From: Paracoccus sp. S3-43
Lineage (GTDB): Bacteria > Pseudomonadota > Alphaproteobacteria > Rhodobacterales > Rhodobacteraceae
DNA: 64,000 nucleotides
NCBI RefSeq assembly: GCF_029027965.1
Contig: NZ_CP119082.1
Location: 2,465,001 to 2,529,000, forward strand
Reading direction: 5' to 3'
The first letter of the stretch is position 1. Every line of letters starts with the position of its first letter. Of this stretch, positions 1-10,191 are shown piece after piece. Position numbers and translations under genes: made by a program. The notes under the pieces are model-generated. The model ran no database searches. It had not been told where the DNA came from and worked only from the letters and a program-made list of their open reading frames with translations.

Positions 1-1
1 C

Positions 2-634
2 GTCCTTGCCGCACAGGGCAAAGCCTTCTGCGCAGGCCATGACCTGCGGCAGATGCAGGCGGCGCGGGACGGGGCGGACGGCGGCGCGGCGGCCTTCGCG
101 GACCTGTTCGACCGCTGCGCCCGGATGATGCAGATGATCCCCGTCCTGCCCCAGCCGGTGATCGCCGAGGTTCAGGGCATCGCCACGGCGGCGGGCTGCC
201 AGCTGGTCGCCTCCTGCGACATGGCGGTGGCGTCCGACACGGCGCGCTTCGGGGTCAATGGCGTGAATATCGGCCTGTTCTGTTCGACCCCGATGGTTGC
301 CCTGACCCGCGCCGTCCCGCCCAAGGCCGCGTTCGAGATGCTGACGACGGGCGACTTCATCGACGCCGCCCGCGCCCAGCAGCTTGGCCTGGTCAACCGC
401 GTCACGACGCGCGAGACGCTGACCGACACCACCATGCGGATGGCCGCGACCATCGCCGCCAAGCTGCCCGCCGCGATCCGCCTGGGCAAGCGCGCCTTCC
501 ACGACCAGTTGCGGCTTGGCCTGACCGATGCCTATGCGACAGCGGGACAGACGATGTGCCAGAACATCCTGCTGCCCGACACCGCCGAAGGCATGGCGGC
601 CTTCCTGGAAAAGCGCCCGCCAAGCTGGTCGTGA
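2..634 (+). CDS. Enoyl-CoA hydratase/isomerase (crotonase) family protein, 5' end missing
   Basis: The reading frame is already open at base 2, so the start lies outside the window; about 210 residues are visible. The opening stretch with AFCAGHDL is the crotonase oxyanion-hole region, and EVQGIATAAGCQLVASCDMAVAS with GVNIGLFC is the typical second half of the hydratase active-site fold. The family hydrates or isomerises enoyl-CoA thioesters, usually in fatty acid or branched-chain degradation. The exact substrate cannot be read from the sequence. It converges on murD (end to end), with one copy of the dispersed intergenic element between them. Family call is secure; enzyme name is not. Confidence 0.85.
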   Translation, partial: VLAAQGKAFCAGHDLRQMQAARDGADGGAAAFADLFDRCARMMQMIPVLPQPVIAEVQGIATAAGCQLVASCDMAVASDTARFGVNGVNIGLFCSTPMVALTRAVPPKAAFEMLTTGDFIDAARAQQLGLVNRVTTRETLTDTTMRMAATIAAKLPAAIRLGKRAFHDQLRLGLTDAYATAGQTMCQNILLPDTAEGMAAFLEKRPPSWS

Positions 635-638
635 TATG

Positions 639-704
639 CTTTGCCTTGGCTAAATATCCTCCGGGGGAGTCGCGAAGCGACGGGGGCGGAAAGCCCCCTG
701 CCCC
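639..704 (-). repeat. Dispersed intergenic element, copy A
   Basis: Between the converging crotonase and murD genes. Read on the minus strand it has a GGGGGC/GCCCCC hairpin (682-698), a second hairpin GTCGC-loop-GCGAC (669-681), then GGATATTT and a CCAAGGCAAAG end. The same parts recur at six other gene ends in the window. It may act as a transcription terminator or RNA 3' end stabiliser; that role is inferred. Confidence 0.6.
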
Positions 705-711
705 GGTGCCG

Positions 712-2115
712 TCAGCGCGACGCAAGCCCCTTCACCAGGTCGGTAAAATGCTCGCCGCGCTTCTCGAAATTCGGATACTGGTCGAAGCTGGCCGCCGCCG
801 GGGCCAGCAGCACCGTTTCGCCCGGCTCGGCCTCGGAGGCGGCGCGGGCGACGGCGGCTTCCATCGTCTCGGCGATCTCGTAAGGGGTCGGGCCGATTTC
901 CAGCGCGAAATCGCGGGCGGAATGGCCGATCAGATAGGCCTTGGTCACACGGGTCAGATAGGGCGCAAGCGCGCCGATCCCGCCTTCCTTGCCCAGCCCC
1001 CCGGCGATCCAGCGGATCCGGTCGAAAGCCTGCAAGGCCTTGGCTGCGGAATCGACATTGGTGGCCTTGGAATCGTTGACGTAACGGACCCCGCCGATCT
1101 CGGCCACGGTCTGGCTGCGATGCGGCAGGCCCGCGAAGCTGTGGAACGCCGCCTCGATCTCTCGCGGCGCCAGACCCAGGGCGCGGCAGGCGGCATAGGC
1201 CGCGCAGGCATTCTGGTGGTTATGCGCGCCGGGCAGTCCCTGGACGCCGCGCAGGTCGATGGAAGCCGCCTGCCGCCCCTTGCGGTATTCGGCCAGATGC
1301 CCCTTGCGCGCAAAGACCGACCAGGCCGCCCCGTCCAGCTTCTGCCCCGAGGACACGCGGATCACCCGGTCATCCGCCGGTCCCATCGACAACTGGTCCG
1401 CCAGATACAGCCCCTCGACCTCATCGACGCCGATCACCGCGCGATCCGGCCCGCCCTCGGCGAACAGCCTGCGCTTGGCCGCGAAATAGCCGCCCGGCCC
1501 GCCGTGCCGGTCCAGGTGATCGGGCGAGAGGTTGGTGAAGACCGCGACATCCGGCGTCAGCGCGCGGGCGAGTTCCGTCTGATAGCTGGACAGTTCCAGC
1601 ACCACGACCTCTCCGTCATGGGCAGGCTCCAGCGACAGCACGCCGGTGCCGATATTGCCGCCCATTTGCGTCGGACGGCCCGATTCCCGCAGGATATGGT
1701 GGATCAGCGCGGTGGTGGTGGATTTGCCGTTCGAGCCGGTCACGGCGATCACGCGGGGGGCGCGGTCGAAGCCCTCCCAATCCTCGGTCGCATAGCTGCG
1801 GAAGAACAGGCCGATGTCGTTGTCGACCGGAATGCCCAAGGCAAAGGCCCTGGCGATCGCCGGATGCGGTTTCGGGTAAAGATGCGGAATGCCGGGGCTG
1901 GCGATCAGCGCGGCCACACCCTGCCAGGCATCGTCGCGGGTCAGATCGGCGATGGTAAGCCCATCCGCCGCCGCAGCCTCTCGCGTGTCATTGCCGTCGT
2001 CCCAGGCAATGACCTTGGCGCCGCCCGCCGCCAGGGCGGCAGCGGTGGCCTTGCCGGACCGGCCGAGGCCCAGAACGGCAATGGTTTGTCCTTCGACACC
2101 CTGAACCGGAATCAT
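712..2115 (-). CDS. murD: UDP-N-acetylmuramoylalanine--D-glutamate ligase
   Basis: Cytoplasmic ligase that adds D-glutamate to UDP-MurNAc-L-alanine in peptidoglycan precursor synthesis. The 467 residues show a Rossmann-like N terminus (VLGLGRSG), the Mur ligase ATP loop GSNGKST at 127-133, and the later NDSKATN motif of MurD. Length is normal for the family. It is the last gene of the division/cell wall cluster here, 74 bases after mraY, with dispersed element copy B in the gap. ftsW, murG and murC, which usually follow murD, are absent; an unrelated converging gene lies there instead. Confidence 0.95.
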   Translation of the reverse strand: MIPVQGVEGQTIAVLGLGRSGKATAAALAAGGAKVIAWDDGNDTREAAAADGLTIADLTRDDAWQGVAALIASPGIPHLYPKPHPAIARAFALGIPVDNDIGLFFRSYATEDWEGFDRAPRVIAVTGSNGKSTTTALIHHILRESGRPTQMGGNIGTGVLSLEPAHDGEVVVLELSSYQTELARALTPDVAVFTNLSPDHLDRHGGPGGYFAAKRRLFAEGGPDRAVIGVDEVEGLYLADQLSMGPADDRVIRVSSGQKLDGAAWSVFARKGHLAEYRKGRQAASIDLRGVQGLPGAHNHQNACAAYAACRALGLAPREIEAAFHSFAGLPHRSQTVAEIGGVRYVNDSKATNVDSAAKALQAFDRIRWIAGGLGKEGGIGALAPYLTRVTKAYLIGHSARDFALEIGPTPYEIAETMEAAVARAASEAEPGETVLLAPAAASFDQYPNFEKRGEHFTDLVKGLASR

Positions 2116-2135
2116 CAGCGCAACCTTTCAACCTC

Positions 2136-2187
2136 GCCGGGGGCTTCGCGCCCCCGGACCCCCGCGGGATATTTGAGCCAAGGCAGA
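2136..2187 (+). repeat. Dispersed intergenic element, copy B
   Basis: CCGGGGGC-TTCGC-GCCCCCGG hairpin, then CCCGCGGGATATTTGAGCC and AAGGCAGAG. It sits in the 74-base gap between mraY and murD, inside a run of genes read together from the opposite strand. Confidence 0.6.
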
Positions 2188-2189
2188 GA

Positions 2190-3272
<1,083 letters not shown>

Positions 3273-3275
3273 CGG

Positions 3276-4658
3276 TTATTCTTTCGTTTCAGGGACGGGC
3301 GTCTGCGCCGTTTTCCGCAAGGCGTCAACGACGGTCGAAATCTTCGAGGACTTGGAGCCCTTCACCAGCACGATATCGCCGGGCCTGACCAGATCGGCAG
3401 CACGCACCGCCAGGTCCGCCGCCGTTTCCGCCCAGAGGCCGCGCTTGGCGGCCGGCAGGGCGTCATGCAGATGGCGCATCCGGGGACCGGCGCTGTGGAC
3501 CAGATCGACCTGCGCCATGGCGGGATCCTCGGCCATGGCGCGGTGCATCGCCATCTCCTCCGCGCCCAGTTCCAGCATGTCGCCCAGGATCGCCACGCGG
3601 CGCCCGCCCCGAAGCCCGGCCAGCGTCGCCAGCCCCGCCGACAGCGAGGTGGGGTTGGCGTTATAGGCATCGTCGATCAGGCGCAGGCCCGCCAATTCCT
3701 CGACCGCGCCGCGCCCCTTGGGCGGCAGCCAGTCGCCAAGGCGCTTGCCCGCTTCCTTCACATCCGCCCCGGCGGCGGCCAGCGCGGCCAGCACGCCGAC
3801 CGCGTTCATCGCGAAATGCGCGCCGGTGGTTTGTAACTTGAAATCAATCGTTTCGCCGCCGATCCGCGCGCGGCATCTCAAGGCGCCCTGTTCAGCCCTG
3901 GCCTGGACCAGCTTCGCCTGGCCGTCGCGGCCAAAGCCCATGACCAAGGCGCCCGCCTCGTCGGCGCAATCGCGCAGGATCTGGGTAACGGGCAGATCCT
4001 CGGGGATGATGGCATGGCCGATGGGCTCAAGCCCCTGGAAGATCGCGCCCTTTTCGCGGGCGATGCCCTCGATGGCGCCGAAGGCTTCCAGATGGGCGGC
4101 GGCGACGGTGGTGATCATCGCCACATGCGGGCGGGCCAGTCGCGACAGGGGCGCGATCTCGCCCGGATGGTTCATGCCGATCTCGATGATGGCGAAATCG
4201 GTGTGGCGCGGCATCCGCGCAAGCGTCAGCGGCACGCCCCAATGGTTGTTATAGCTGGCCTCGGCGGCGTGGACGCGTCCCTGCCCCGCCAAGGCCAGCC
4301 GCGCCATGTCCTTGGTCGAGGTCTTTCCCACGGATCCGGTGATGGCGATGACCTTGCCCGCCATGCGCCTGCGCCCGGCCCGGCCCAGCGATTCCAGCGC
4401 CGCCAGCACATCCGGCACGATCAGCAGCGGCGCGGTCGGCGAAACGCCCTGGGGGATGCGGCTGACCAGGGCTGCCGCGGCACCCTTGTCCAGCGCCTGC
4501 GCCACGAAATCGTGACCGTCGCGCGCGTCCGTCAGCGCCACGAACAGGTCGCCCGGCCGGATCGTGCGGGTGTCGATGGAGACGCCCGTCGCGGTCCAGT
4601 CGCCTTGCGCGCGTCCACCTGTCGCGGCGGCGGCATCATTGGCGGTCCACAAGGTCAT
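3276..4658 (-). CDS. murF: UDP-N-acetylmuramoyl-tripeptide--D-alanyl-D-alanine ligase
   Basis: Adds D-Ala-D-Ala to the UDP-MurNAc-tripeptide in the cytoplasm. The 460 residues carry the N-terminal uridine-binding part (SIDTRTIRPGDLFVAL), the ATP loop GSVGKTST at 108-115, and the Mur ligase ending. Its start overlaps the murE stop by 4 bases (ATGA type), which supports translational coupling within the dcw cluster. Confidence 0.95.
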   Translation of the reverse strand: MTLWTANDAAAATGGRAQGDWTATGVSIDTRTIRPGDLFVALTDARDGHDFVAQALDKGAAAALVSRIPQGVSPTAPLLIVPDVLAALESLGRAGRRRMAGKVIAITGSVGKTSTKDMARLALAGQGRVHAAEASYNNHWGVPLTLARMPRHTDFAIIEIGMNHPGEIAPLSRLARPHVAMITTVAAAHLEAFGAIEGIAREKGAIFQGLEPIGHAIIPEDLPVTQILRDCADEAGALVMGFGRDGQAKLVQARAEQGALRCRARIGGETIDFKLQTTGAHFAMNAVGVLAALAAAGADVKEAGKRLGDWLPPKGRGAVEELAGLRLIDDAYNANPTSLSAGLATLAGLRGGRRVAILGDMLELGAEEMAMHRAMAEDPAMAQVDLVHSAGPRMRHLHDALPAAKRGLWAETAADLAVRAADLVRPGDIVLVKGSKSSKISTVVDALRKTAQTPVPETKE

Positions 4659-6151
4659 ATCTTGCCGTCCAGTGCCGCGACCGCGACCGATGCCTGTTCG
4701 GCGTCGTCGAAGGGATAGACGTCGGTGCCGATGATCTGGCCGGTCTCGTGACCCTTGCCGCAGATCAGCAGCGCGTCGCCCGGCAGCAGCGCATCGACGC
4801 CGCGCAGGATCGCCTCGGCCCGGTCGGGAATCTCGGTGGCGTCGGGACCGGCGCCTTCCAGAACGGCGGCGCGGATCAGGGCGGGATCCTCGGTGCGGGG
4901 GTTGTCGTCGGTGACGATCACCACATCGGCGAAGTCGCGCGCCGCTTGCCCCATCAGCGGGCGCTTGCCCCGGTCGCGGTCGCCGCCCGCGCCGATCACG
5001 CAGACGATCCGGCCCATCACATGCGGGCGCAGCGACCCAAGCGCGGCGATCACCGCGCCCGGCTTATGGGCGTAATCGACAAAGACCGTCGCGCCGTTTT
5101 CGCGCTGCGCGACAAGCTGCATCCGGCCGCGCACCGTATGCAGTTCCGGCAGCGCGCGCAGGACGGCATCGGCGGGATCGCCCGCCGCCAGCACCAGCCC
5201 CATCGCCGCCAGCACGTTTTCCGCCTGGAACCCGCCGATCAGCGGCAGGCGGACCATGTGCGGCTGGCCCATGACCGAGAATCGCAGATCCTGCCCGGTC
5301 GCATCGTAACGCTGACCCAGGATCCGCAGCATCGCCGTCTCGCGCGTGCCAACGGTGGTGACGGCCAGGCCTCGGTCGGTGGCGATGTCGACCATCTGCC
5401 GTCCCCGGTCGCCGTCCACGTTGATGACGGCCGAGCCGCCGTCTTCCAGGATATGATTGAACAACAGCGCCTTGGCGGCGAAATAGTCGTCAAAACCCGC
5501 GTGGTAATCCAAGTGATCCTGGCTGAAATTGGTGAAGGCCCCGGCCTCGACCCGCACGCCGTCCAGGCGTCGCTGATCAAGCCCGTGGCTGGAGGCTTCC
5601 ATCGCGGCATGGGTGACGCCCGCCGCCGCGGCCTCGGCCAGGATGCGGTGCAGGGTCAGGGGGTCGGGCGTGGTATGGGCCAGCTTGGCCTGGAAATCGC
5701 CCTGAACGCCCATGGTGCCCAGGCTGATCGCCTTGTGGCCCAGATGCTGCCAGATCTGGCGGGTGAAGCTGGCGACGCTGGTCTTGCCCGATGTGCCGGT
5801 GACGGCCACGACATGATCGGGCTGCGCTTCGAACCACAGCGCGGCGGCGCCGGCCAGGGCGGCGCGCGGATCCTCGGCCACGACCACGGCGCCGTCCCAG
5901 CCGGACAGGGCATGGGCCGCCATCTCGGCCCCCGCGCGGTCGGTCAGAACGGCAGCCGCCTGCATCCGCAGGGCATAGGGAATGAAGTCCGCCCCATGCA
6001 GCGCCGATCCCGGCAGGGCCGCGAACAGATGGCCGGGTTTCACGGTGCGGCTGTCCAGCGACAGCCCGGTGATCTGCGGGTCGCGCCCGTCCCTTGCCCG
6101 CAGCCCCAACTGCGACAGCGTCTTTCTGCCCTGCACCGTCTCACCCGTCAT
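4655..6151 (-). CDS. murE: UDP-N-acetylmuramoyl-L-alanyl-D-glutamate--2,6-diaminopimelate ligase
   Basis: Adds the third stem-peptide residue to the peptidoglycan precursor. The ATP loop GTSGKTS is at 119-125 and the DNPR motif at 416-419. DNPR is the family marker for meso-diaminopimelate rather than lysine, as expected for a Gram-negative. The protein has 498 residues. It overlaps both neighbours (ftsI upstream, murF downstream) by 4 bases. Confidence 0.95.
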   Translation of the reverse strand: MTGETVQGRKTLSQLGLRARDGRDPQITGLSLDSRTVKPGHLFAALPGSALHGADFIPYALRMQAAAVLTDRAGAEMAAHALSGWDGAVVVAEDPRAALAGAAALWFEAQPDHVVAVTGTSGKTSVASFTRQIWQHLGHKAISLGTMGVQGDFQAKLAHTTPDPLTLHRILAEAAAAGVTHAAMEASSHGLDQRRLDGVRVEAGAFTNFSQDHLDYHAGFDDYFAAKALLFNHILEDGGSAVINVDGDRGRQMVDIATDRGLAVTTVGTRETAMLRILGQRYDATGQDLRFSVMGQPHMVRLPLIGGFQAENVLAAMGLVLAAGDPADAVLRALPELHTVRGRMQLVAQRENGATVFVDYAHKPGAVIAALGSLRPHVMGRIVCVIGAGGDRDRGKRPLMGQAARDFADVVIVTDDNPRTEDPALIRAAVLEGAGPDATEIPDRAEAILRGVDALLPGDALLICGKGHETGQIIGTDVYPFDDAEQASVAVAALDGKI

Positions 6152-7977
6152 TGATTTGCGCTGAGCTTTAGCTCATCGCCCGGTCGCGATTCAACACGGG
6201 GCGCGAAGCGCGGGGCGATGACCGGCAGGTTTTCGTCGCTCAGGGGTTTCAGCCCGACCAGGGGCGCCAGGCGGCGGACGATGGCGGCGGCGACCGGCGC
6301 GGCGGTGGCCCCCGCCGTGCGGCTTTCCCCACCCGGCCCGGTGACCGAGGGTTCGTCCAGCGTCACGATCATCACATATTTCGGCGCGCTTGCCGGAAAG
6401 ACCGACGCGAAGGTCGAGACCACCTTGTTGTCGTAATACCCGCCCGAGGGGCGCGGCTTGTCGGCGGTGCCGGTCTTGCCCGCGATCTCGTAACCCTCGA
6501 CCTCGGCCTGCCTGGCGGTGCCGCGCGTCACGACCTGGCGCAGCATGTCCACCGCGCGGGCGGCGGCGCGTTCCGACAGGATCCGTTCGCCCTGAGGCCG
6601 GGTGCGGCCGTGGATCAGCGTCGGCGTCACCTTCACGCCGCCATTGGCGACGGTCGCATAGGCGGCGGCCAGATGCAGCGGGCTGGCGGCCAGGCCGTGG
6701 CCGAAGGACACGGTGGCGGCGGTCACGGCGGGCCAGCGGTTGGGCACCAGCGGCTTGCCGGTCGGGGCCTCGACCATCTCGATCGGCAGCGGGTCGAAGA
6801 AGCCCAGCTTTTGCAGGAAGGCCTTTTGCCGGTCCACGCCGATCATCTGCGCGATCCTGACCGTGCCGACGTTCGAGGATTTCACGATCACGTCCGTCGC
6901 CGACAGCTGCGGGCCATAGTTCGAAAAGTCGCTGATCCGGTATTTGCCGATCCGCATCGGCGTCGTGGTGTTGATGCCGCTGTTGGGGTTGATGATCTGC
7001 AAATCCAGCGCCTGGGCGACCGGAAAGATCTTGAAGGTCGAACCCAGTTCGTATTGTCCCTGCACCGCGCGGTTGAACAGCGGGCTGTCGGACGGATCGC
7101 CCTTCAGCAGCGGGCGCGGGCGGTCGTTCGGATCGAAATCGGGCAGGCTGGCCATGGCCAGGATCTCGCCCGATTCGATTTCCATCAGGATGCCGGTGGC
7201 ACCCTTGGCGCTCATCACCTCCATGCCCGAGGCCAGAACCTGCTCCATCGCCGACTGGACGGGCAGGTCGATGGACAGCTGCAACGGCGCGCCGTCATTG
7301 GCGGGATCGCGCAGCCAGCCGTCGAAGGCCTTTTCGACGCCCGCCACGCCCAGAACCTCGGCGCTGTCCACGCCCTCGTTGCCGAAGCCCGATCCGCCCA
7401 GGATATGGCTGGCGATATGGCCGTTGGGATAGACGCGCATCTCTCGCGGGCCGAACAGCAGGCCGGGTTCGCCGATGTCATGGACGGCCTGCATCTGTTC
7501 GGGCGACATCTTGCGCTTGATCCACAGGAACTTGCGGCTGCCGGTGAAATCCTTCGTCAGCTCGGTCGCGTCCAGGTCGGGGAAGATCCGCGCCAGTTCG
7601 TTCGCCGCGCCCACCGGATCGACCATCTGGTGGGGATGGGCATACAGCGAATGGGTCAGCAGGTTCGTCGCCAGAACCCGGCCCTGCCGGTCGGTGATGT
7701 CGGCGCGCTGCGAGACGATCTGGGCCGACATCACCTCGTTCTGCGGCTCGATCGGGTCGCTCGAGGCCAGCGTCCCCATGCGCACCCCCACGACGCCGAA
7801 GGCCAGCACGAAGCAGCTGGCCATCAGCGCCAGCCGCCCTTCGGCCCGGCGGCGGGCCTTGTCCTGGACGGCCTCGTGCCGCTGGCGGCGGGCCTCGGCC
7901 TCGATATCGTCGGGATTTTCGCCCCGCTCGCGGGCGCGGAGGATCTTGGCCAGGGGGCGCAGGGGGGTGCGGATCAT
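6148..7977 (-). CDS. ftsI: Peptidoglycan D,D-transpeptidase FtsI (penicillin-binding protein 3)
   Basis: Septal transpeptidase anchored in the inner membrane. I place the start at 7977 (MIRTPLRPL), 5 bases after the ftsL stop, giving 609 residues; the open frame runs further upstream but only across ftsL and rsmH in another frame. One membrane segment lies near 49-66 after a charged N terminus. The penicillin-binding motifs are all present: STFK at 313-316 (catalytic serine 313), SSN at 367-369, KTG at 501-503. It works with FtsL, FtsB and FtsW at the septum; only ftsL and ftsB are in this window. Confidence 0.95.
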   Translation of the reverse strand: MIRTPLRPLAKILRARERGENPDDIEAEARRQRHEAVQDKARRRAEGRLALMASCFVLAFGVVGVRMGTLASSDPIEPQNEVMSAQIVSQRADITDRQGRVLATNLLTHSLYAHPHQMVDPVGAANELARIFPDLDATELTKDFTGSRKFLWIKRKMSPEQMQAVHDIGEPGLLFGPREMRVYPNGHIASHILGGSGFGNEGVDSAEVLGVAGVEKAFDGWLRDPANDGAPLQLSIDLPVQSAMEQVLASGMEVMSAKGATGILMEIESGEILAMASLPDFDPNDRPRPLLKGDPSDSPLFNRAVQGQYELGSTFKIFPVAQALDLQIINPNSGINTTTPMRIGKYRISDFSNYGPQLSATDVIVKSSNVGTVRIAQMIGVDRQKAFLQKLGFFDPLPIEMVEAPTGKPLVPNRWPAVTAATVSFGHGLAASPLHLAAAYATVANGGVKVTPTLIHGRTRPQGERILSERAAARAVDMLRQVVTRGTARQAEVEGYEIAGKTGTADKPRPSGGYYDNKVVSTFASVFPASAPKYVMIVTLDEPSVTGPGGESRTAGATAAPVAAAIVRRLAPLVGLKPLSDENLPVIAPRFAPRVESRPGDELKLSANQ

Positions 7978-7982
7978 GACGG

Positions 7983-8339
7983 TCACTCCTGTGGGGCGGC
8001 GTCGGCGCCGGGGACGGCCCCGGCTTCGGGGGCGGGTTCCGGGGGCGGGGGCGGCTTGGGATAGTCGATATGGCCCAGGCCCATCACCTGCCCGGATTCG
8101 CGCGGAATCAGTTGCAGGCGGTCGAAGTTCAGATCGACCAGTTCGCGCAGCCGTTCGGGACGGTTCAGATAGGCCCATTCGGCGCGCAGCACGCCCAGAT
8201 CCTCGCGCAGTCCCGCGATTTCCCGTTGGATCTGGCGCATGTCGGCCAGCGACGCCTGGGTGCGGTAATTTTCCCGATAGGCCCAGAAGGCCAGGCCCAT
8301 CACCAGCAGCGCGCAGGCCAGATAGGTCAGCGGGCGCAT
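7983..8339 (-). CDS. ftsL: Cell division protein FtsL
   Basis: Small bitopic division protein of 118 residues: a membrane segment near 4-20, then a coiled-coil stretch (about 28-65) that in the family pairs with FtsB, then a proline/alanine-rich tail. Sequence conservation in FtsL is poor, so the call rests on size, topology and its place between rsmH and ftsI. Its start codon overlaps the last base of rsmH. Confidence 0.85.
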   Translation of the reverse strand: MRPLTYLACALLVMGLAFWAYRENYRTQASLADMRQIQREIAGLREDLGVLRAEWAYLNRPERLRELVDLNFDRLQLIPRESGQVMGLGHIDYPKPPPPPEPAPEAGAVPGADAAPQE

Positions 8340-9304
8340 CAGTGGCCCCCTTTCGGCAGGCGCGGCATGGCCAGGGCATCGGCATCCACCGCCCCGGCGG
8401 GCGCGTCGGTGCGGATCGCCACGCGCAGCAGGGCGGACCGGGCGCGGGGGTTGGCGGATTCCTCGTCGGGATCGGGACCGATGGCGCGGCGGAACGGCAT
8501 GGCGAAGGCCGGGGGCGCCATGTCCTGCGCGGGGGCATAGCGGCTGCCGCCGCCCGCGCTGTTCGACCGCGCCTGCATGAAGCGCTTGACGATCCGGTCT
8601 TCCAGCGAATGGAAGCTGACAACGGCCAGCTTGCCGCCGGGCTTCAGCGCGCGTTCGGCCGCCGACAGGCCGTCCACCAGTTGGCGGAATTCATCGTTCA
8701 CCCAGATGCGGATCGCCTGGAAACTGCGGGTGGCGGGATGGCTCTGGCCCGGCTTGGGGCGCGGCAGGCATGAGGCGACCACCTCGGCCAGTTCGGCCGT
8801 CCGGGTCAGCGGCCGCGCGACGACGATGGCGCGGGCGATGCGGCGGGCCGCGCGTTCCTCGCCATAGTGATACAGCACATCGGCGATCACCGATTCGTCG
8901 GCGCTGTTCAGCAGATCGGCGGCGGACGGTCCCGCCTGCTCCATCCGCATGTCCAGCGGGCCGTCGCGCAGGAAGGAAAAGCCGCGTTCGGCCAGGTCGA
9001 GCTGCATCGAGCTGACGCCCAGATCCAGCACCACCCCGTCCAGCGGCTCGCCCGCCAGCGAATCGAGATCCGAAAACGTCCCCGCGACCAGCCGCAGCCG
9101 GTCGCCGTATTCGCCCGCCCATCCGGCGGCCATGTCGAAGACCAGCGGATCGCGGTCGACGCCGATCACCCGGCCGGCCCCCGCCGCCAGAAGGCCCCGC
9201 GCATACCCGCCCGCCCCGAAAGTGCCGTCCAGCCAGACACCGGCGACAGGCGCGACCGTCCGCAGCAGGGGGTTCAGAAGGACGGGCACATGCGATTCGG
9301 CCAT
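8339..9304 (-). CDS. rsmH: 16S rRNA (cytosine(1402)-N(4))-methyltransferase
   Basis: Methylates C1402 in the 16S rRNA decoding site using S-adenosylmethionine. The 321 residues begin [10 protein letters not shown] and include the SAM-binding glycine-rich part ([14 protein letters not shown]) and the [10 protein letters not shown] motif of the RsmH/MraW family. Normal length. It is the second gene of the cluster, starting 3 bases after the mraZ stop. Confidence 0.95.
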   Translation of the reverse strand: MAESHVPVLLNPLLRTVAPVAGVWLDGTFGAGGYARGLLAAGAGRVIGVDRDPLVFDMAAGWAGEYGDRLRLVAGTFSDLDSLAGEPLDGVVLDLGVSSMQLDLAERGFSFLRDGPLDMRMEQAGPSAADLLNSADESVIADVLYHYGEERAARRIARAIVVARPLTRTAELAEVVASCLPRPKPGQSHPATRSFQAIRIWVNDEFRQLVDGLSAAERALKPGGKLAVVSFHSLEDRIVKRFMQARSNSAGGGSRYAPAQDMAPPAFAMPFRRAIGPDPDEESANPRARSALLRVAIRTDAPAGAVDADALAMPRLPKGGH

Positions 9305-9307
9305 TGC

Positions 9308-9820
9308 TCAGCCCTCGTCCACCTGGTCGAGGAAGGACCGCGGGTCGAAATCCGGGCCGTGCCGGGCGGTGAAATCCTCCAGCGCGGCGACATCCTTGGG
9401 ACGGGTATCGGGGTGATAGACCTGGATATAGTCGCCGCGCGATTCGAAGATCGTCTCGGCGCCCTCGGTGAAGCCCAGCTTCTCGCGCAGCTTCTGGGGC
9501 AGGACCAGACGGCCCTCGCGGTCGATTTCCAGATCGGTGGACTGGCCGTTCATCAGCATTTCCAGCCAACGCCGTTCGGGCGACCCGCGCGTCAGCTTGT
9601 CGATCTGTTCGTCGATTTCTTCAATGGCTTCAATGGTGTAAAGTTCGATCCAGTTCCACCAGTCGGGACCATAGACGGCGACCAGTTGGGTGCGGCCGGT
9701 ATTGGCACTGGCAAATCCGGGATCGCCGGCATCGAAGACGCGGCGCAGCCGGGCGGGGATCGACATCCGACCCTTGCCATCGACCTTGACGGATTCAGTG
9801 CCTCTGAACTTCCGCGCCAC
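9308..9820 (-). CDS. mraZ: Transcriptional regulator MraZ
   Basis: First gene of the dcw cluster; the family binds TGGGN repeats in its own promoter and represses the cluster. The 170 residues hold two SpoVT/AbrB-like halves, each with the DxKGR-type signature (VDGKGRMSIPARLR near 13-26; DREGRLVLPQKLR near 99-111). The start codon is GTG at 9820. About 250 bases upstream are three TGGGA-like boxes at a 10-base period, and between them and the gene is a structured leader with an internal terminator, so both self-control and attenuation are plausible. Confidence 0.95.
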   Translation of the reverse strand: MARKFRGTESVKVDGKGRMSIPARLRRVFDAGDPGFASANTGRTQLVAVYGPDWWNWIELYTIEAIEEIDEQIDKLTRGSPERRWLEMLMNGQSTDLEIDREGRLVLPQKLREKLGFTEGAETIFESRGDYIQVYHPDTRPKDVAALEDFTARHGPDFDPRSFLDQVDEG

Positions 9821-9859
9821 CTTGGCCCTGCCTCACTGCCCAGCCCTTCCGCCCGCCTG

Positions 9860-10066
9860 AAAGAGAAAGGGCGGACCGGGCTGCTGCCACTGCCCGATCC
9901 GCCGCCCTCGTTCCCACGGTCTTCCCCGTTTTCGGGGTCCGTCCTTGTCAGGCGCCACCTGGGGGAGGTGCTGCTCGCGCCTGCGGACGGCTTTGTTGGA
10001 AAACGGACGCCTGTATGAAAGCCTGCTTCGCCTTTTTGGGGTCTTGGACGCCCCTTTACTGCCCGT
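9860..10066 (-). ncRNA. Structured mraZ leader, UpsM-like sRNA (5' end estimated)
   Basis: In Rhodobacter sphaeroides the mraZ leader yields UpsM, an abundant sRNA of about 206 nt made by partial termination and RNase E cleavage. Here the region just upstream of mraZ folds strongly on the minus strand: a CACCT/AGGTG hairpin (about 9957-9971), a CCCCG-AAAA-CGGGG hairpin (about 9924-9937), and a final GC hairpin followed by TTTCTCTTT (9861-9907). The 3' end is set by that terminator. The 5' end is set only by analogy in size. I could not compare the base sequence with UpsM, so homology rests on position and architecture. Confidence 0.55.
9861..9907 (-). terminator. Intrinsic terminator inside the mraZ leader
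   Basis: On the minus strand a GC-rich stem (5' arm 9892-9907, 3' arm 9869-9881, about 11 pairs with small mismatches, 10-base loop) is followed directly by TTTCTCTTT. It lies 41 bases upstream of the mraZ GTG, so it would end transcription before the whole dcw cluster unless read through. Confidence 0.7.
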
Positions 10067-10087
10067 CTTCGTGATCAGGTTGTGGCA

Positions 10088-10112
10088 TGGGAATTCATGG
10101 GAAGCAATGGAA
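10088..10112 (+). promoter_or_regulatory. Candidate MraZ operator (three TGGGN-type boxes)
   Basis: On the plus strand: TGGGA (10088), five bases, TGGGA (10098), five bases, TGGAA (10108). This 10-base period matches the known MraZ box layout of TGGGN repeats with 5-base spacers. The boxes read opposite to the direction of mraZ. They would overlap the -35 side of a promoter making an RNA of about 206 nt ending at the leader terminator; TTGCTT at 10102-10107 (minus strand) is a weak -35 candidate. Confidence 0.55.
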
Positions 10113-10191
10113 TTCTGCGCCCGGTGAGGAAGCCAAACCGCGAACAGCGAAATGTCGCGGATTGTGACGAAATCACGACGAATCGCCTTGA

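Noticed and set aside
6148..8622. FtsI start at 8622
   Set aside because: The extra 215 codons overlap ftsL and rsmH out of frame and look like shadow sequence. ATG 7977 gives a normal PBP3 N terminus and membrane anchor.
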